From: Poriferisodalis sp965208895
Lineage (GTDB): Bacteria; Actinomycetota; Acidimicrobiia; Acidimicrobiales; Poriferisodalaceae
NCBI RefSeq assembly: GCF_965208895.1
Contig: NZ_OZ242363.1
Coordinates: 2,356,001 to 2,420,000 of the forward strand
Direction: 5' to 3'
Length of the DNA stretch: 64,000 nt
The notes below the pieces were generated by a model. It made no database searches, was not told where the DNA came from, and saw only the letters and a list, made by a program, of their open reading frames with translations. Positions 49,937 to 57,874 of the stretch are shown piece after piece. The number at the start of each line of letters is the position of its first letter. The first letter of the stretch is position 1. The position numbers and the translations under genes are program-made.

Positions 49937-50911
49937 CTAGACCGAGAGCAGATCCCGAGCACCGGTATCGGTGCTGGGATGGCGCAGCTTGGACATCGCC
50001 CGCGCTTCGATCTGACGGATGCGCTCGCGGGTGAGCTGGAAGTGCTCGCCCACCTCTTCGAGCGTGCGGGGCTCGCCCCGGTCGAGGCCGTAACGCAGCT
50101 TGAGGATCTCGCGCTCGCGCTCGTCGAGCGGCGACAGCAGCCGCACGATCTCGCTGGGCAGCAGCGTGGTGGCTGCCACCTCGAATGGTGACTCGGCGGC
50201 ACGGTCTTCGACGACGTCGCCCAGCTCGGCGTCGCTGTCTTCGCGCAGCGGCTCGGACAGCGACAGCGGCTCGGCAGCGAACCGCAGCGCCTCGGTGACC
50301 TTCTGCTCGGGCATGTCGACTTCGATCGCCAGCTCGCCCAGCGTGGCGGGGCGGCCGTACTTCAGCTCGAGCCGCGAGCGGGCCTTCTGCAGGCGAGCCA
50401 GCGTGTCGCCCGCATGCACCGGCAGCCGGATGGTGCGCCCGGTGTTGGCAATGCCACGGGTGATCGCCTGACGGATCCACCACGTCGCATACGTGGAGAA
50501 CTTGAACCCCTTGCGCCAGTCGAACTTCTCGACGGCGTGCATCAGGCCCAAGTTGCCTTCCTGGATGAGGTCGAGCAGCGGCAAGCCTGAAGCCTGGTAC
50601 TTCTTGGCGATCGACACGACGAGCCGCAGGTTCGACTGCACGAACGTGCGCTCGGCACGGGCACCCTGCTGCTGGGTGCGAAGGAGGCGGCGGCGCTGCG
50701 GCCCCGAGACGCCCTTGTCCTTGTCGAGCGTCTCCTTGGCAGAGATGCCCTTTTCGATCTGCTGGGCGAGCCGGACTTCGTCGTCCTTGTTCAGCAGGGG
50801 GTACTGGCCGATGTCGGTCAGGTACAGGCGGACGAGATCTTCCTCGTCACGTTCGACCCTCTCTTTGGCCACCGCTCCACCTCGCTGGTTGTCCCCCGAC
50901 TGCTTCTGCAA
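49937..50911 (-). CDS. RNA polymerase sigma-70 factor (principal-like, SigB/HrdB group)
   Basis: The product is 324 residues from ATG 50911. Region 1.2 is DLVRLYLTDIGQYPLLNKDD. Region 2 is NLRLVVSIAKKYQASGLPLL, DLIQEGNLGLMHAVEKFDWR, KFSTYATWWIRQAITRGIAN. Region 3 is RLPVHAGDTLARLQ. Region 4 is LDEREREILKLRYGLDRGEP, TLEEVGEHFQLTRERIRQIE. No long N-terminal region 1.1 is present, which suggests the second principal-type factor of actinobacteria rather than the essential one. It is divergent from nadE with a long hairpin between them. Confidence 0.9.
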   Translation of the reverse strand: MQKQSGDNQRGGAVAKERVERDEEDLVRLYLTDIGQYPLLNKDDEVRLAQQIEKGISAKETLDKDKGVSGPQRRRLLRTQQQGARAERTFVQSNLRLVVSIAKKYQASGLPLLDLIQEGNLGLMHAVEKFDWRKGFKFSTYATWWIRQAITRGIANTGRTIRLPVHAGDTLARLQKARSRLELKYGRPATLGELAIEVDMPEQKVTEALRFAAEPLSLSEPLREDSDAELGDVVEDRAAESPFEVAATTLLPSEIVRLLSPLDEREREILKLRYGLDRGEPRTLEEVGEHFQLTRERIRQIEARAMSKLRHPSTDTGARDLLSV

Positions 50912-50997
50912 CCGGTGGTTGCCTTGGCTCCCCCCGGTTTCGGGTGAGCGTACCTATGACTCGTGCCGTTGCCTCCGCGCGCGTTGCTCGCGCGTCC

Positions 50998-51114
50998 GGG
51001 CGATGGGCGGGGCCAGGCACCCGTGCTTCAAACAGTTGCGACGCCTTTGTTGAAGTTTGGATGGGCTTTGGCGTCGCAAAACTGCGCGCGGGCACCTGGC
51101 CCCGCCCATCGCCC
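50998..51114. repeat. long asymmetric hairpin element, copy 1
   Basis: A perfect 20-bp outer stem (50998-51017 with 51095-51114) and an inner stem (CAG-TT-GCGACGCC, 51033-51045, with 51070-51084, one bulge) enclose a 24-base loop. Between the stems lie CACCCGTGCTTCAAA on the left and CGCGCGGGCAC on the right. The same middle motif occurs in the element at 57741-57840, but with different, still complementary, outer and inner arms. It lies between the divergent sigma-factor and nadE genes. Confidence 0.8.
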
Positions 51115-51175
51115 TCTCCGGCGTGTGCGCTCACCCTCGTGGTGGGTGTGAGGGGCGGGCGTAGGGTTTTTTCTT

Positions 51176-53056
51176 GTGACGGTCTTGCTCGTGGGGTTGG
51201 CGCAGCTGAATCTGCGGCTGGGGGATCTTGACGGGAATGCCTCGATGGTCATGGACGCCTATGACAAGGCCGTGGGGCTCGGTGCTGCGGTGGTGGTGTT
51301 CAGCGAGCTGACCGTTACTGGGTATCCGCCTGAGGACTTGTTGCTGAAGCCTGCGTTTGTGGCGGGGGCTGCTTCGGCGCTGGAGCGGATTGCTCGGCAT
51401 ACCGGGTCGGTGCCTGCTGTGGTGGGGTTTCCTGAGGACACGGGGCTGGGCGGGCCGGTGCGGTTGTGGAACTCGGTGGCGATGTGCTGGGACGGCGCTG
51501 TGCGCGGGGTGTACCGCAAGCATCTGCTGCCGAACTACGCCGTGTTCGACGAGCAGCGCTACTTCGTGCCTGGGACCGAGGCCGGGCCGCTGCTGAAGAT
51601 CGGCGATGTGAGTGTGGGCGTCTCGGTGTGCGAGGACTTGTGGGGGCCGCCCCGCACCGCCGACGCCGCGGCACCCGACGGCGATCTCGGGGCTGGACTT
51701 GGCGGTGACGACGACACCAGCCCTGTGCTGACCCAAGTGGGGATGGGCGCACAGCTCGTGGTGGTGGTCAACGGGTCGCCGTACCGGCGCGGCAAGCAGG
51801 ACGACCGAGAGGCGGTCGCACGGGCGCGGGCGGCGACGCTCGGCGTCCCGGTCGTCTACGTCAACCAGGTGGGCGGCCAAGACGAGCTGGTCTTCGACGG
51901 CAGCTCGTTCGTCACCGACGCGGGCGGCAGCGTGGTGTGCCGGCTGCCCGCATTCCGCGAACACGTCGCCGTCTGCGACGTGCCGTTGCGCAGTGAAGAG
52001 ATCTCTGCATCGGAACTCGGCGACGACCACAGCGGGCACCGCCGCAGAGCCGAGCTGCGCGCCGGCGACGGCACCGCTTCGCTCGATGCGCCCTCGGGTG
52101 CCATCGCACCGGCTGCGGCCACCCAGCGAGAGTCGATCGCCCCGCCATTGGAACCGTTGGAAGAGGTGTGGTGGGCCCTGGTGGTGGCGACACGCGACTA
52201 CGTCCGCAAGAACGGCTTCTCCGATGTCGCCGTAGGACTCTCGGGTGGCATCGACTCAAGTGCAGTGGCGGCCATCGCAGCCGACGCGCTCGGTCCCGAA
52301 CATGTCCACGGCGTCTCCATGCCGTCGCGCTACTCCAGCGAGGGCTCACGCACCGACGCCGCCCAGCTCGCGGCGAACCTCGGCATCGACTTCCGCACGG
52401 TGCCAATCGAGCCGGCGCACGCTGCCTTGGCTGGGATGCTCGAGGGAGCCACAAGCGACACCGGATCAGGCGCTGACACCGACTCGCCGGACGACACCGC
52501 CGCCGCCGATCTCACCGATCAGAACCTCCAGAGCCGCATCCGTGGCGTGCTGCTCATGGCGCTGTCGAACCGGTTCGGCTGGCTGGTGCTGACCACCGGC
52601 AACAAGACCGAGACATCCGTCGGCTACACGACGCTGTACGGCGACACCGCGGGGGCCTACGCCGTGATCCGCGACGTGCCCAAACTGCTCGTGTACGAGC
52701 TCTGCGAATGGCGCAACCGCCAGGGCGACGGCGAACTCATCCCGCGGGCCTGCATTGACAAGCCGCCCTCAGCCGAACTGCGGCCCGACCAGCGTGACGA
52801 CCAGAGCCTGCCGCCCTACGAGCTGCTGGACCCGCTGGTCGAGGCCTACGTGGAAGGCGACCTCAGCGCTGCCGAAATGCTCGAACAACCCGAAATGCTC
52901 GAACAACTCAGTGCCGACCCCGAGGTCGTGCACCGCGTCACGCGGCTCATTGACATCGCCGAGTACAAGCGCCGTCAGTCGCCGCCCGGTCCTCGCATCA
53001 CTGCGAAGAGCTTCGGCAAGGATCGGCGCATGCCGATCACGAACTTCTACCGCTGA
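51176..53056 (+). CDS. nadE: glutamine-dependent NAD+ synthetase
   Basis: The product is 626 residues from GTG 51176. The N-terminal nitrilase-like glutaminase has VFSELTVTGYPPEDLLLKPA (Glu), GVYRKHLLPNYAVFDEQRYF (Lys), VGVSVCEDLWGPPR (Cys). The C-terminal synthetase has the PP-loop VAVGLSGGIDSSAVAAIAAD, GWLVLTTGNKTETSVGYTTL, DKPPSAELRPDQRDDQSLPP. It converts nicotinic acid adenine dinucleotide to NAD+ using glutamine nitrogen. Two low-complexity inserts (about residues 170-190 and 420-445) are unusual but in frame. Confidence 0.95.
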   Translation: MTVLLVGLAQLNLRLGDLDGNASMVMDAYDKAVGLGAAVVVFSELTVTGYPPEDLLLKPAFVAGAASALERIARHTGSVPAVVGFPEDTGLGGPVRLWNSVAMCWDGAVRGVYRKHLLPNYAVFDEQRYFVPGTEAGPLLKIGDVSVGVSVCEDLWGPPRTADAAAPDGDLGAGLGGDDDTSPVLTQVGMGAQLVVVVNGSPYRRGKQDDREAVARARAATLGVPVVYVNQVGGQDELVFDGSSFVTDAGGSVVCRLPAFREHVAVCDVPLRSEEISASELGDDHSGHRRRAELRAGDGTASLDAPSGAIAPAAATQRESIAPPLEPLEEVWWALVVATRDYVRKNGFSDVAVGLSGGIDSSAVAAIAADALGPEHVHGVSMPSRYSSEGSRTDAAQLAANLGIDFRTVPIEPAHAALAGMLEGATSDTGSGADTDSPDDTAAADLTDQNLQSRIRGVLLMALSNRFGWLVLTTGNKTETSVGYTTLYGDTAGAYAVIRDVPKLLVYELCEWRNRQGDGELIPRACIDKPPSAELRPDQRDDQSLPPYELLDPLVEAYVEGDLSAAEMLEQPEMLEQLSADPEVVHRVTRLIDIAEYKRRQSPPGPRITAKSFGKDRRMPITNFYR

Positions 53057-53096
53057 GCGCGCGCCCGCGGTTGGCGGGGGGCTGTGCTCTGCTCCC

Positions 53097-53197
53097 GCGA
53101 TCCGGCAGGCGAGAGATGCGCACCGCGCCGCATTTCTCGCCTACGTCATCGACGCATCAGTGGTTACCCACTCGGGAACCGGTCGCAACGTCGCAGA
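53097..53197. repeat. dispersed intergenic repeat B, copy 2
   Basis: This is the partner of 43181-43281, of equal length (101 bp). Here it fills the gap between the convergent nadE and GSII genes. A frame reading RQARDAHRAAFLAYVIDASV has a similar counterpart in copy 1 (RQARDSYRTAFLADVIDVSR), but no start or longer gene is attached. Confidence 0.65.
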
Positions 53198-53261
53198 CCC
53201 CAGCCCCCGGCCAACCGCTCTGCGCAGTGTTCGTTCGCTGGGATCGTGCAGGGGGCCTGGG

Positions 53262-54275
53262 TTAGGCGAGGGCTTCGCCGATGGTCTGGCTGAGCAGGGC
53301 GGTGACCACGTAGGGATCGGCGTTGGCGTTCGGCCGGCGATCCTCGATGTAGCCCTTGCCGTCCTGGGCGACCTGCCAGGGGATGCGCACCGAGGCACCA
53401 CGGTCGGACACGCCGTAGCTGAACGTGTCGTAGCGCTCGGTCTCGTGCTCGCCGGTCAGGCGCAGCTCGATGCCGTGGCCGTAGCCGGTGATGTGCTCCT
53501 CGGGCTTGCCCGGGGCACCCAGCGACTCGGCCGCCTTCACGACCGCGTCGTAGTTCTCGCGCATGGCCTTGGTGGACACGTTGGTGTGCATGCCCGCACC
53601 GTTCCAGTCGCCCTGCATGGGCTTGGCGGCAAGGCTGACCTCGATCTCGTGATCCTCGCCGGCGCGGTACAGCAGATAGCGAGCCAGCCAGATCTCATCG
53701 CCGACCGTGAGTGCGTCGACGGGACCAATCTGGAACTCCCACTGACCGGGCATGACCTCGGCATTGGTGCCCGAGATGTTCAGGCCTGCTTCGATGCACC
53801 AGGTGGTGTGCTGCTCAACGACGTCGCGGCCGTGGATGCGCAGCGCGCCCACGCCGCAGTAATACGGACCCTGGGGGCCGGGGAAGCCGTTGGGCGGGAA
53901 GCCCGAGGGCCACTTCGTGACCGGGTCGAGCATGGTGTACTCCTGCTCGAGGCCGAACCAGAAGTCCTGATCGCCGTACTTGTCGAGGATCGCCCGCAGC
54001 TTGGCCCGCATGTTGGTGGGGTGCGGCTCCATCGTCTCGGGCAGGAAGGTCTCGCACATCACCATGATGTCGTTGCCGCCCCGCAGCGGATCACCGCAGG
54101 TGTAGACCGGCTGCAGCACGACGTCAGAGTCGCTGCCTTCGGCCTGGTTGGTGCTCGAGCCGTCGAAGCCCCAGATGCCCGGCTCATCGCCGTCGGCGAG
54201 GACCCTCGTCTTGGAACGCACTTCGGCCGTGGGCTCGGTGCCGTCGGTCCAGATGTACTCAGCCCGGTAAGTCAC
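53262..54275 (-). CDS. glnII: glutamine synthetase type II
   Basis: The product is 337 residues from GTG 54275 (AAGGAG seven bases upstream). Type II (eukaryote-like) features are AEYIWTDGTEPTAEVRSKTR, GIWGFDGSSTNQAEGSDSDV, FWFGLEQEYTMLDPVTKWPS, GPYYCGVGALRIHGRDVVEQ, GPVDALTVGDEIWLARYLLY, GDWNGAGMHTNVSTKAMREN and GASVRIPWQVAQDGKGYIED. It makes glutamine from glutamate, ammonia and ATP. It is divergent from a type I enzyme, sharing a 299-bp control region. Confidence 0.95.
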   Translation of the reverse strand: MTYRAEYIWTDGTEPTAEVRSKTRVLADGDEPGIWGFDGSSTNQAEGSDSDVVLQPVYTCGDPLRGGNDIMVMCETFLPETMEPHPTNMRAKLRAILDKYGDQDFWFGLEQEYTMLDPVTKWPSGFPPNGFPGPQGPYYCGVGALRIHGRDVVEQHTTWCIEAGLNISGTNAEVMPGQWEFQIGPVDALTVGDEIWLARYLLYRAGEDHEIEVSLAAKPMQGDWNGAGMHTNVSTKAMRENYDAVVKAAESLGAPGKPEEHITGYGHGIELRLTGEHETERYDTFSYGVSDRGASVRIPWQVAQDGKGYIEDRRPNANADPYVVTALLSQTIGEALA

Positions 54276-54574
54276 TGCATGCTCCTTCGCTGCATCGCAT
54301 GTAAATCGGGTGCGGATCGGGTCAGGTAAGCGGTCCTGCGAACCCGCGCGCAGCGGGACCGGATGGCGGCTGACACCAATATCCGTGGGCACGATACAAA
54401 CGACCCAGGGTTTCGGGGCGATTGCCCAATTGTGAACAGCGCGTGAAGCTCGCTCAGACTCCTAGCTCGGGCCCCCCAGCACCGCCGACAATGGGGGCTC
54501 AGCCGAAGGGGCGAGACCAGTCCCACCGCGCAGAACAGCCAAATCGCGAGCCCGACCAGAGGGGGCAGGCCACT
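54276..54574. promoter_or_regulatory. shared control region of two glutamine synthetase genes
   Basis: The 299 bp between the divergent GSII and GSI starts must contain both promoters. A GlnR-like gene follows GSI, so GlnR sites would be expected here. I do not see a convincing GTnAC-n6-GaAAC pair by eye. ATTGTGAACAGCGCGTGAAG at 54427-54446 holds two GTGAA repeats 11 bases apart, a possible regulator site. Confidence 0.4.
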
Positions 54575-55945
54575 GTGACGATCCCGAATGCAACGAGCCC
54601 GGCACGGGAACGACCCCAAGACTTCGTGCTGCGCCGCGTCACCGAACGCGGCGTGCGCCTGGTCCGCCTGTGGTTCACCGACGTGGCGGGTCAGCTCAAG
54701 TCGTTCGCCATCTCACCCGCGGAACTCGAGACAGCCTTCGAGCAAGGCATGGTCTTCGACGGCTCGTCCATCGAGGGCTTCGGCCGCGTCGCCGAGGCCG
54801 ACATGGTGGCCCTGCCCGACCCCGAGACGTTCGAACTGATGCCTGCGCGCAACGGCGGCGTCAGCGACGAAATCTCCGCCCGCATGTTCTGCGACATCAC
54901 CGGGGCCGACGGCGTCCGGTTCGACGGCGATCCCCGTGGTGTGCTGCGTCGGGTCATGGACCGTGCACGCGACGCGGGCTACACCTTCTATGTCGCGCCC
55001 GAGATGGAGTACTTCCTCTTCGAGCCCGAACGGGCGGACGGGCGGCCCGTGCCGCTCGACGCCGGCAGCTACTTCGACCTGACCACCGCCGACATTGCCT
55101 CCGACATCCGGCACCGCACGCTGAGCGCACTCGAGACGATGGGCATCCCGGTCGAGTACTCCTTCCACGAAGACGCACCGTCCCAGCACGAGATCGACCT
55201 GCGCTACGCCGATGCACTCACCATGTCAGACAGCGTGATGACGTTCCGGCTGCTGGTGCGCGAGATCGCTTTCGAGCACGGCGTGCACGCCACCTTCATG
55301 CCCAAGCCGCTCGCCGGCGTGCAGGGCTCAGGGATGCACACCCACATGTCGCTGTTCCGCGACGGGCGCAACGCCTTCAGCGACCCCGACTCGACCGACG
55401 GGCTGTCCGATGTGGCGCGGGGCTTCGTGGCCGGGCTGCTTGCCCACGCCCGGGAGATCACCGCGGTCACCAACCAGCTCGTCAACAGCTACAAGCGGCT
55501 GATTGCCGGGTACGAAGCGCCGGTGGCGATCTCGTGGGCGCGCAGCAATCGTGCAGCGCTCATCCGGGTGCCGCCGACACGCAACGAATCCACCGAGGCG
55601 ACGCGGGTCGAGTACCGGGCGCCAGACCCCGCATGCAACCCGTACCTGGCGTTCGCCGTCATCCTGGCCGCAGGGCTGAAGGGGATCACCGAGGGCTACG
55701 AGCTGCCGCCTGAGACTCCCCCGTCCATCACCGGCTACAGCGACCACGGCGGGCCGGCCTACGGGCATAATCTGCCCGCCTCGCTCGACGAAGCCCTCGA
55801 CGAGATGGAAGGCAGCGCGCTCGTGGCCGAGACGCTCGGGCAACATCTCTTCCGCTGGTTCCTGCGCAACAAACGGCGAGAATGGGCGGCCTACCAGTCG
55901 CAAGTGACCCAATTCGAACTGGACAACTATTTCGCTGCCGTGTGA
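54575..55945 (+). CDS. glnA: glutamine synthetase type I
   Basis: The product is 456 residues from GTG 54575 (GGGGGCAGG upstream). GSI motifs are VRLVRLWFTDVAGQLKSFAI, FDGSSIEGFGRVAEADMVAL, YVAPEMEYFLFEPERADGRP (Glu metal ligands), KPLAGVQGSGMHTHMSLFRD, KRLIAGYEAPVAISWARSNR, and EYRAPDPACNPYLAFAVILA. No adenylylation NLYDLPPEE-type loop is present (ITEGYELPPETPP instead), so it looks like the GSI-alpha group. It is followed after four bases by the GlnR-like gene. Confidence 0.95.
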   Translation: MTIPNATSPARERPQDFVLRRVTERGVRLVRLWFTDVAGQLKSFAISPAELETAFEQGMVFDGSSIEGFGRVAEADMVALPDPETFELMPARNGGVSDEISARMFCDITGADGVRFDGDPRGVLRRVMDRARDAGYTFYVAPEMEYFLFEPERADGRPVPLDAGSYFDLTTADIASDIRHRTLSALETMGIPVEYSFHEDAPSQHEIDLRYADALTMSDSVMTFRLLVREIAFEHGVHATFMPKPLAGVQGSGMHTHMSLFRDGRNAFSDPDSTDGLSDVARGFVAGLLAHAREITAVTNQLVNSYKRLIAGYEAPVAISWARSNRAALIRVPPTRNESTEATRVEYRAPDPACNPYLAFAVILAAGLKGITEGYELPPETPPSITGYSDHGGPAYGHNLPASLDEALDEMEGSALVAETLGQHLFRWFLRNKRREWAAYQSQVTQFELDNYFAAV

Positions 55946-55949
55946 AGTT

Positions 55950-56645
55950 GTGATCATGTACGCCGTCCATCCCGCCGCTGCCAGTGCTGAGCTGGCGCAG
56001 TTCTTGGATCTCGGCGGCTACGCCTGGAAGCCGGTGGCCAGCGCTGCTGATGTGACTGCGGGCGCGCCGCCCGAGGGCTGGGCCGGCGCGATCATCCGGC
56101 TCGACAGCGGCGGCGGGAACGACTCAGGCGGCACCGACGTCGCTTGGGCGGTGGCGCGGGCGCTGCGCGAGAACGCAGCCGCCACACTGCCGGTGCTGGT
56201 GCTGGTGCGCGGCAACGCGCTCGACGAGCTGACGATGCGCGACGAGCTGTTCGACGATTTCTGCTTGGACCCGTTCCATCCCCGCGAGCTCGAGGCCCGC
56301 CTCGCGCATCTGGCGGCCGCATCCAACGGCAGGTCCACCGAGATCATCGACTACGGGCCGCTGCGCATCAACCTCGACACCTACGAGGCAGTGGTGGACG
56401 AGCGCCCGCTCGACCTCACCTACATGGAGTACGAGCTGCTGCGCTTCCTGGCGTCACAGCCTGGGCGGGTGTTTACGCGCGAGGCGTTGCTGAACCAGGT
56501 GTGGGGGTACGAGTACTACGGGGGGGCGCGGACCGTGGACGTCCATGTCCGGCGGTTGCGGGCGAAGCTGGGTGAGGAGAATGCTGACCTGATCCAGACT
56601 GTTCGGTCTGTCGGGTACCGCTTGGGTACTTATCGCTGGCGGTAA
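55950..56645 (+). CDS. orphan OmpR-type regulator, GlnR-like
   Basis: The product is 231 residues from GTG 55950 (ATG 55956 possible). The N-terminal half has receiver-like alternation but lacks the normal acidic pocket; WAGAIIRLDSGGGNDSG is where the acceptor would be. The C-terminal winged helix is clear: RPLDLTYMEYELLRFLASQP, GRVFTREALLNQVWGYEYYG, GARTVDVHVRRLRAKLGEEN, QTVRSVGYRLGT. There is no kinase gene beside it. Position directly behind glnA suggests the nitrogen regulator GlnR, which is an orphan regulator with an atypical receiver. Confidence 0.75.
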   Translation: MIMYAVHPAAASAELAQFLDLGGYAWKPVASAADVTAGAPPEGWAGAIIRLDSGGGNDSGGTDVAWAVARALRENAAATLPVLVLVRGNALDELTMRDELFDDFCLDPFHPRELEARLAHLAAASNGRSTEIIDYGPLRINLDTYEAVVDERPLDLTYMEYELLRFLASQPGRVFTREALLNQVWGYEYYGGARTVDVHVRRLRAKLGEENADLIQTVRSVGYRLGTYRWR

Positions 56646-56649
56646 TTGC

Positions 56650-56805
56650 CTACACGTTGGTTTGGATCAGGGAGCTGCCTTGGTGGCGGTCTTCGGCGTC
56701 TTCGTGCAGGAGCTTTCCTAGGGCTGCTGCTACTGCTGCCAAGGAGATCGTGATGATGAAGGGGCTCAGCAGGAGGATGATCACTATGGCTATGGCGCCG
56801 AACAC
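56650..56805 (-). CDS. small membrane protein
   Basis: From GTG 56805 the frame gives 51 residues: VFGAIAIVIILLLSPFIITI then SLAAVAAALGKLLHEDAEDR and a polar end. One long hydrophobic segment with a Pro break is present. It lies 20 bases downstream of ridA in the same direction and could be cotranscribed. No family is recognised; the ribosome binding site is weak. Confidence 0.45.
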   Translation of the reverse strand: MFGAIAIVIILLLSPFIITISLAAVAAALGKLLHEDAEDRHQGSSLIQTNV

Positions 56806-56825
56806 GGTTTGAGCGTACTTCGCTG

Positions 56826-57173
56826 CTACTCGGGGAGGTGGGCGATGGCTTCTATCTCTACTTCGGCGCCCAGGGGGAGGGCAGCCACGCCGATCGCGCT
56901 GCGGGCTGGGCGGTGGTTGCCGAAGGCTTCTGCGTAGATCGAGTTGATCAGCGAGAAGTTGGCGATGTCGGTCATGAAGACCAGGCACTTGACGACGTCG
57001 TCGAGCGTGCCTCCGGCTTCTTCCAGGGCTTCTACGACGTTGGCGAGCACTGCTCGGGCCTGCGCTTCGACGCCTTCGACGAGCGCGCCGTCTGCGAGCC
57101 CGATCTGGCCCGAGACGAACACGAAATCGCCGGCTCGGTACCACTTCGAATAGTGGGCGACGGGTGCAGCCAT
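56826..57173 (-). CDS. ridA: RidA-family enamine/imine deaminase
   Basis: The product is 115 residues from ATG 57173. Features are HYSKWYRAGDFVFVSGQIGL, QARAVLANVVEALEEAGGTL, DDVVKCLVFMTDIANFSLIN, and ARSAIGVAALPLGAEVEIEA. The conserved Arg in P-A-R-S and Glu in V-E-I-E-A match the RidA active site. It hydrolyses reactive 2-aminoacrylate-type intermediates. It precedes the small membrane protein gene. Confidence 0.9.
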   Translation of the reverse strand: MAAPVAHYSKWYRAGDFVFVSGQIGLADGALVEGVEAQARAVLANVVEALEEAGGTLDDVVKCLVFMTDIANFSLINSIYAEAFGNHRPARSAIGVAALPLGAEVEIEAIAHLPE

Positions 57174-57199
57174 GGGGGTGCTCTCCTGCGGTTGGGGGC

Positions 57200-57661
57200 T
57201 CAGCTGATGCTGCCGGCGTTGGACGTGATGTGGTCGAGTGTGATGAAGATCGCGAGGCGCCGCTGGCGGGCCATCACCCGGTCGTACTCGTCCCAGTCGT
57301 CGTGGGCGCCGCCGGCCGAGCGGAACACCTCGCGAAGCAGCTCGGGCAGGTTGTCGTTGTCGAAACCGTCCGCAGGATCGTCGAGGCCGATGAGCTGGGC
57401 GTTGCCGTGAACGGCGACCCAGTCCCAGCGGTGGCGGAATGCGATTGCCGCACGCGGGTCGTCACGCAGCAGGCGTGCCTTGCGGGCATTGGCTCGCACA
57501 ACGCACGCGACGCTGGTCTCGCCGGTTACCGGGTTGTCCATCACGCCCGCGTTGATGATCGACACGTGCGGGCTTCCGCTGCTGTCGAGGCAGACAAAGC
57601 TGCACAGTCCGTCTTCTGCGGCTACAAGGCGCCGCAGCTTGTCAATTGCTGGTTCAGCCAT
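57200..57661 (-). CDS. PPOX-class FMN/F420-dependent oxidoreductase-like protein
   Basis: The product is 153 residues from ATG 57661. The split-barrel pattern is LVAAEDGLCSFVCLDSSGSP, HVSIINAGVMDNPVTGETSV, ACVVRANARKARLLRDDPRA, IAFRHRWDWVAVHGNAQLI, typical of the pyridoxamine-phosphate-oxidase-like family with F420 or FMN. Many actinobacterial members are F420-dependent reductases. The substrate is unknown. Confidence 0.8.
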   Translation of the reverse strand: MAEPAIDKLRRLVAAEDGLCSFVCLDSSGSPHVSIINAGVMDNPVTGETSVACVVRANARKARLLRDDPRAAIAFRHRWDWVAVHGNAQLIGLDDPADGFDNDNLPELLREVFRSAGGAHDDWDEYDRVMARQRRLAIFITLDHITSNAGSIS

Positions 57662-57740
57662 CGCTCGGTGACGCTAGCGCGATGACCGGTGTCGGCCCCG
57701 GGGTGCACAGGGGCAGGGCTGTGTTGTCGCCCGGGATGCA

Positions 57741-57840
57741 CAGGGGCGGCGCACCCGTGCTTCAAACAGATGAAGCGCTTCGTGCCCAACCGCCGTGTGC
57801 TTGGGGCGCTTCATAACTGCGCGCGGGCACGCCGCCCCTG
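57741..57840. repeat. long asymmetric hairpin element, copy 2
   Basis: The outer stem CAGGGGCGGCG (57741-57751) pairs perfectly with 57830-57840. The inner stem ATGAAGCGC (57770-57778) pairs with 57806-57814. The part between the stems, CACCCGTGCTTCAAACAG left and CTGCGCGCGGGCAC right, is the same as in copy 1 at 50998-51114. It lies between the convergent-tail of the molybdopterin-type gene and the start of the PPOX gene. Confidence 0.8.
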
Positions 57841-57874
57841 CGCACCCCTCGTATTTCTGTGCGTCTTGCGACCT

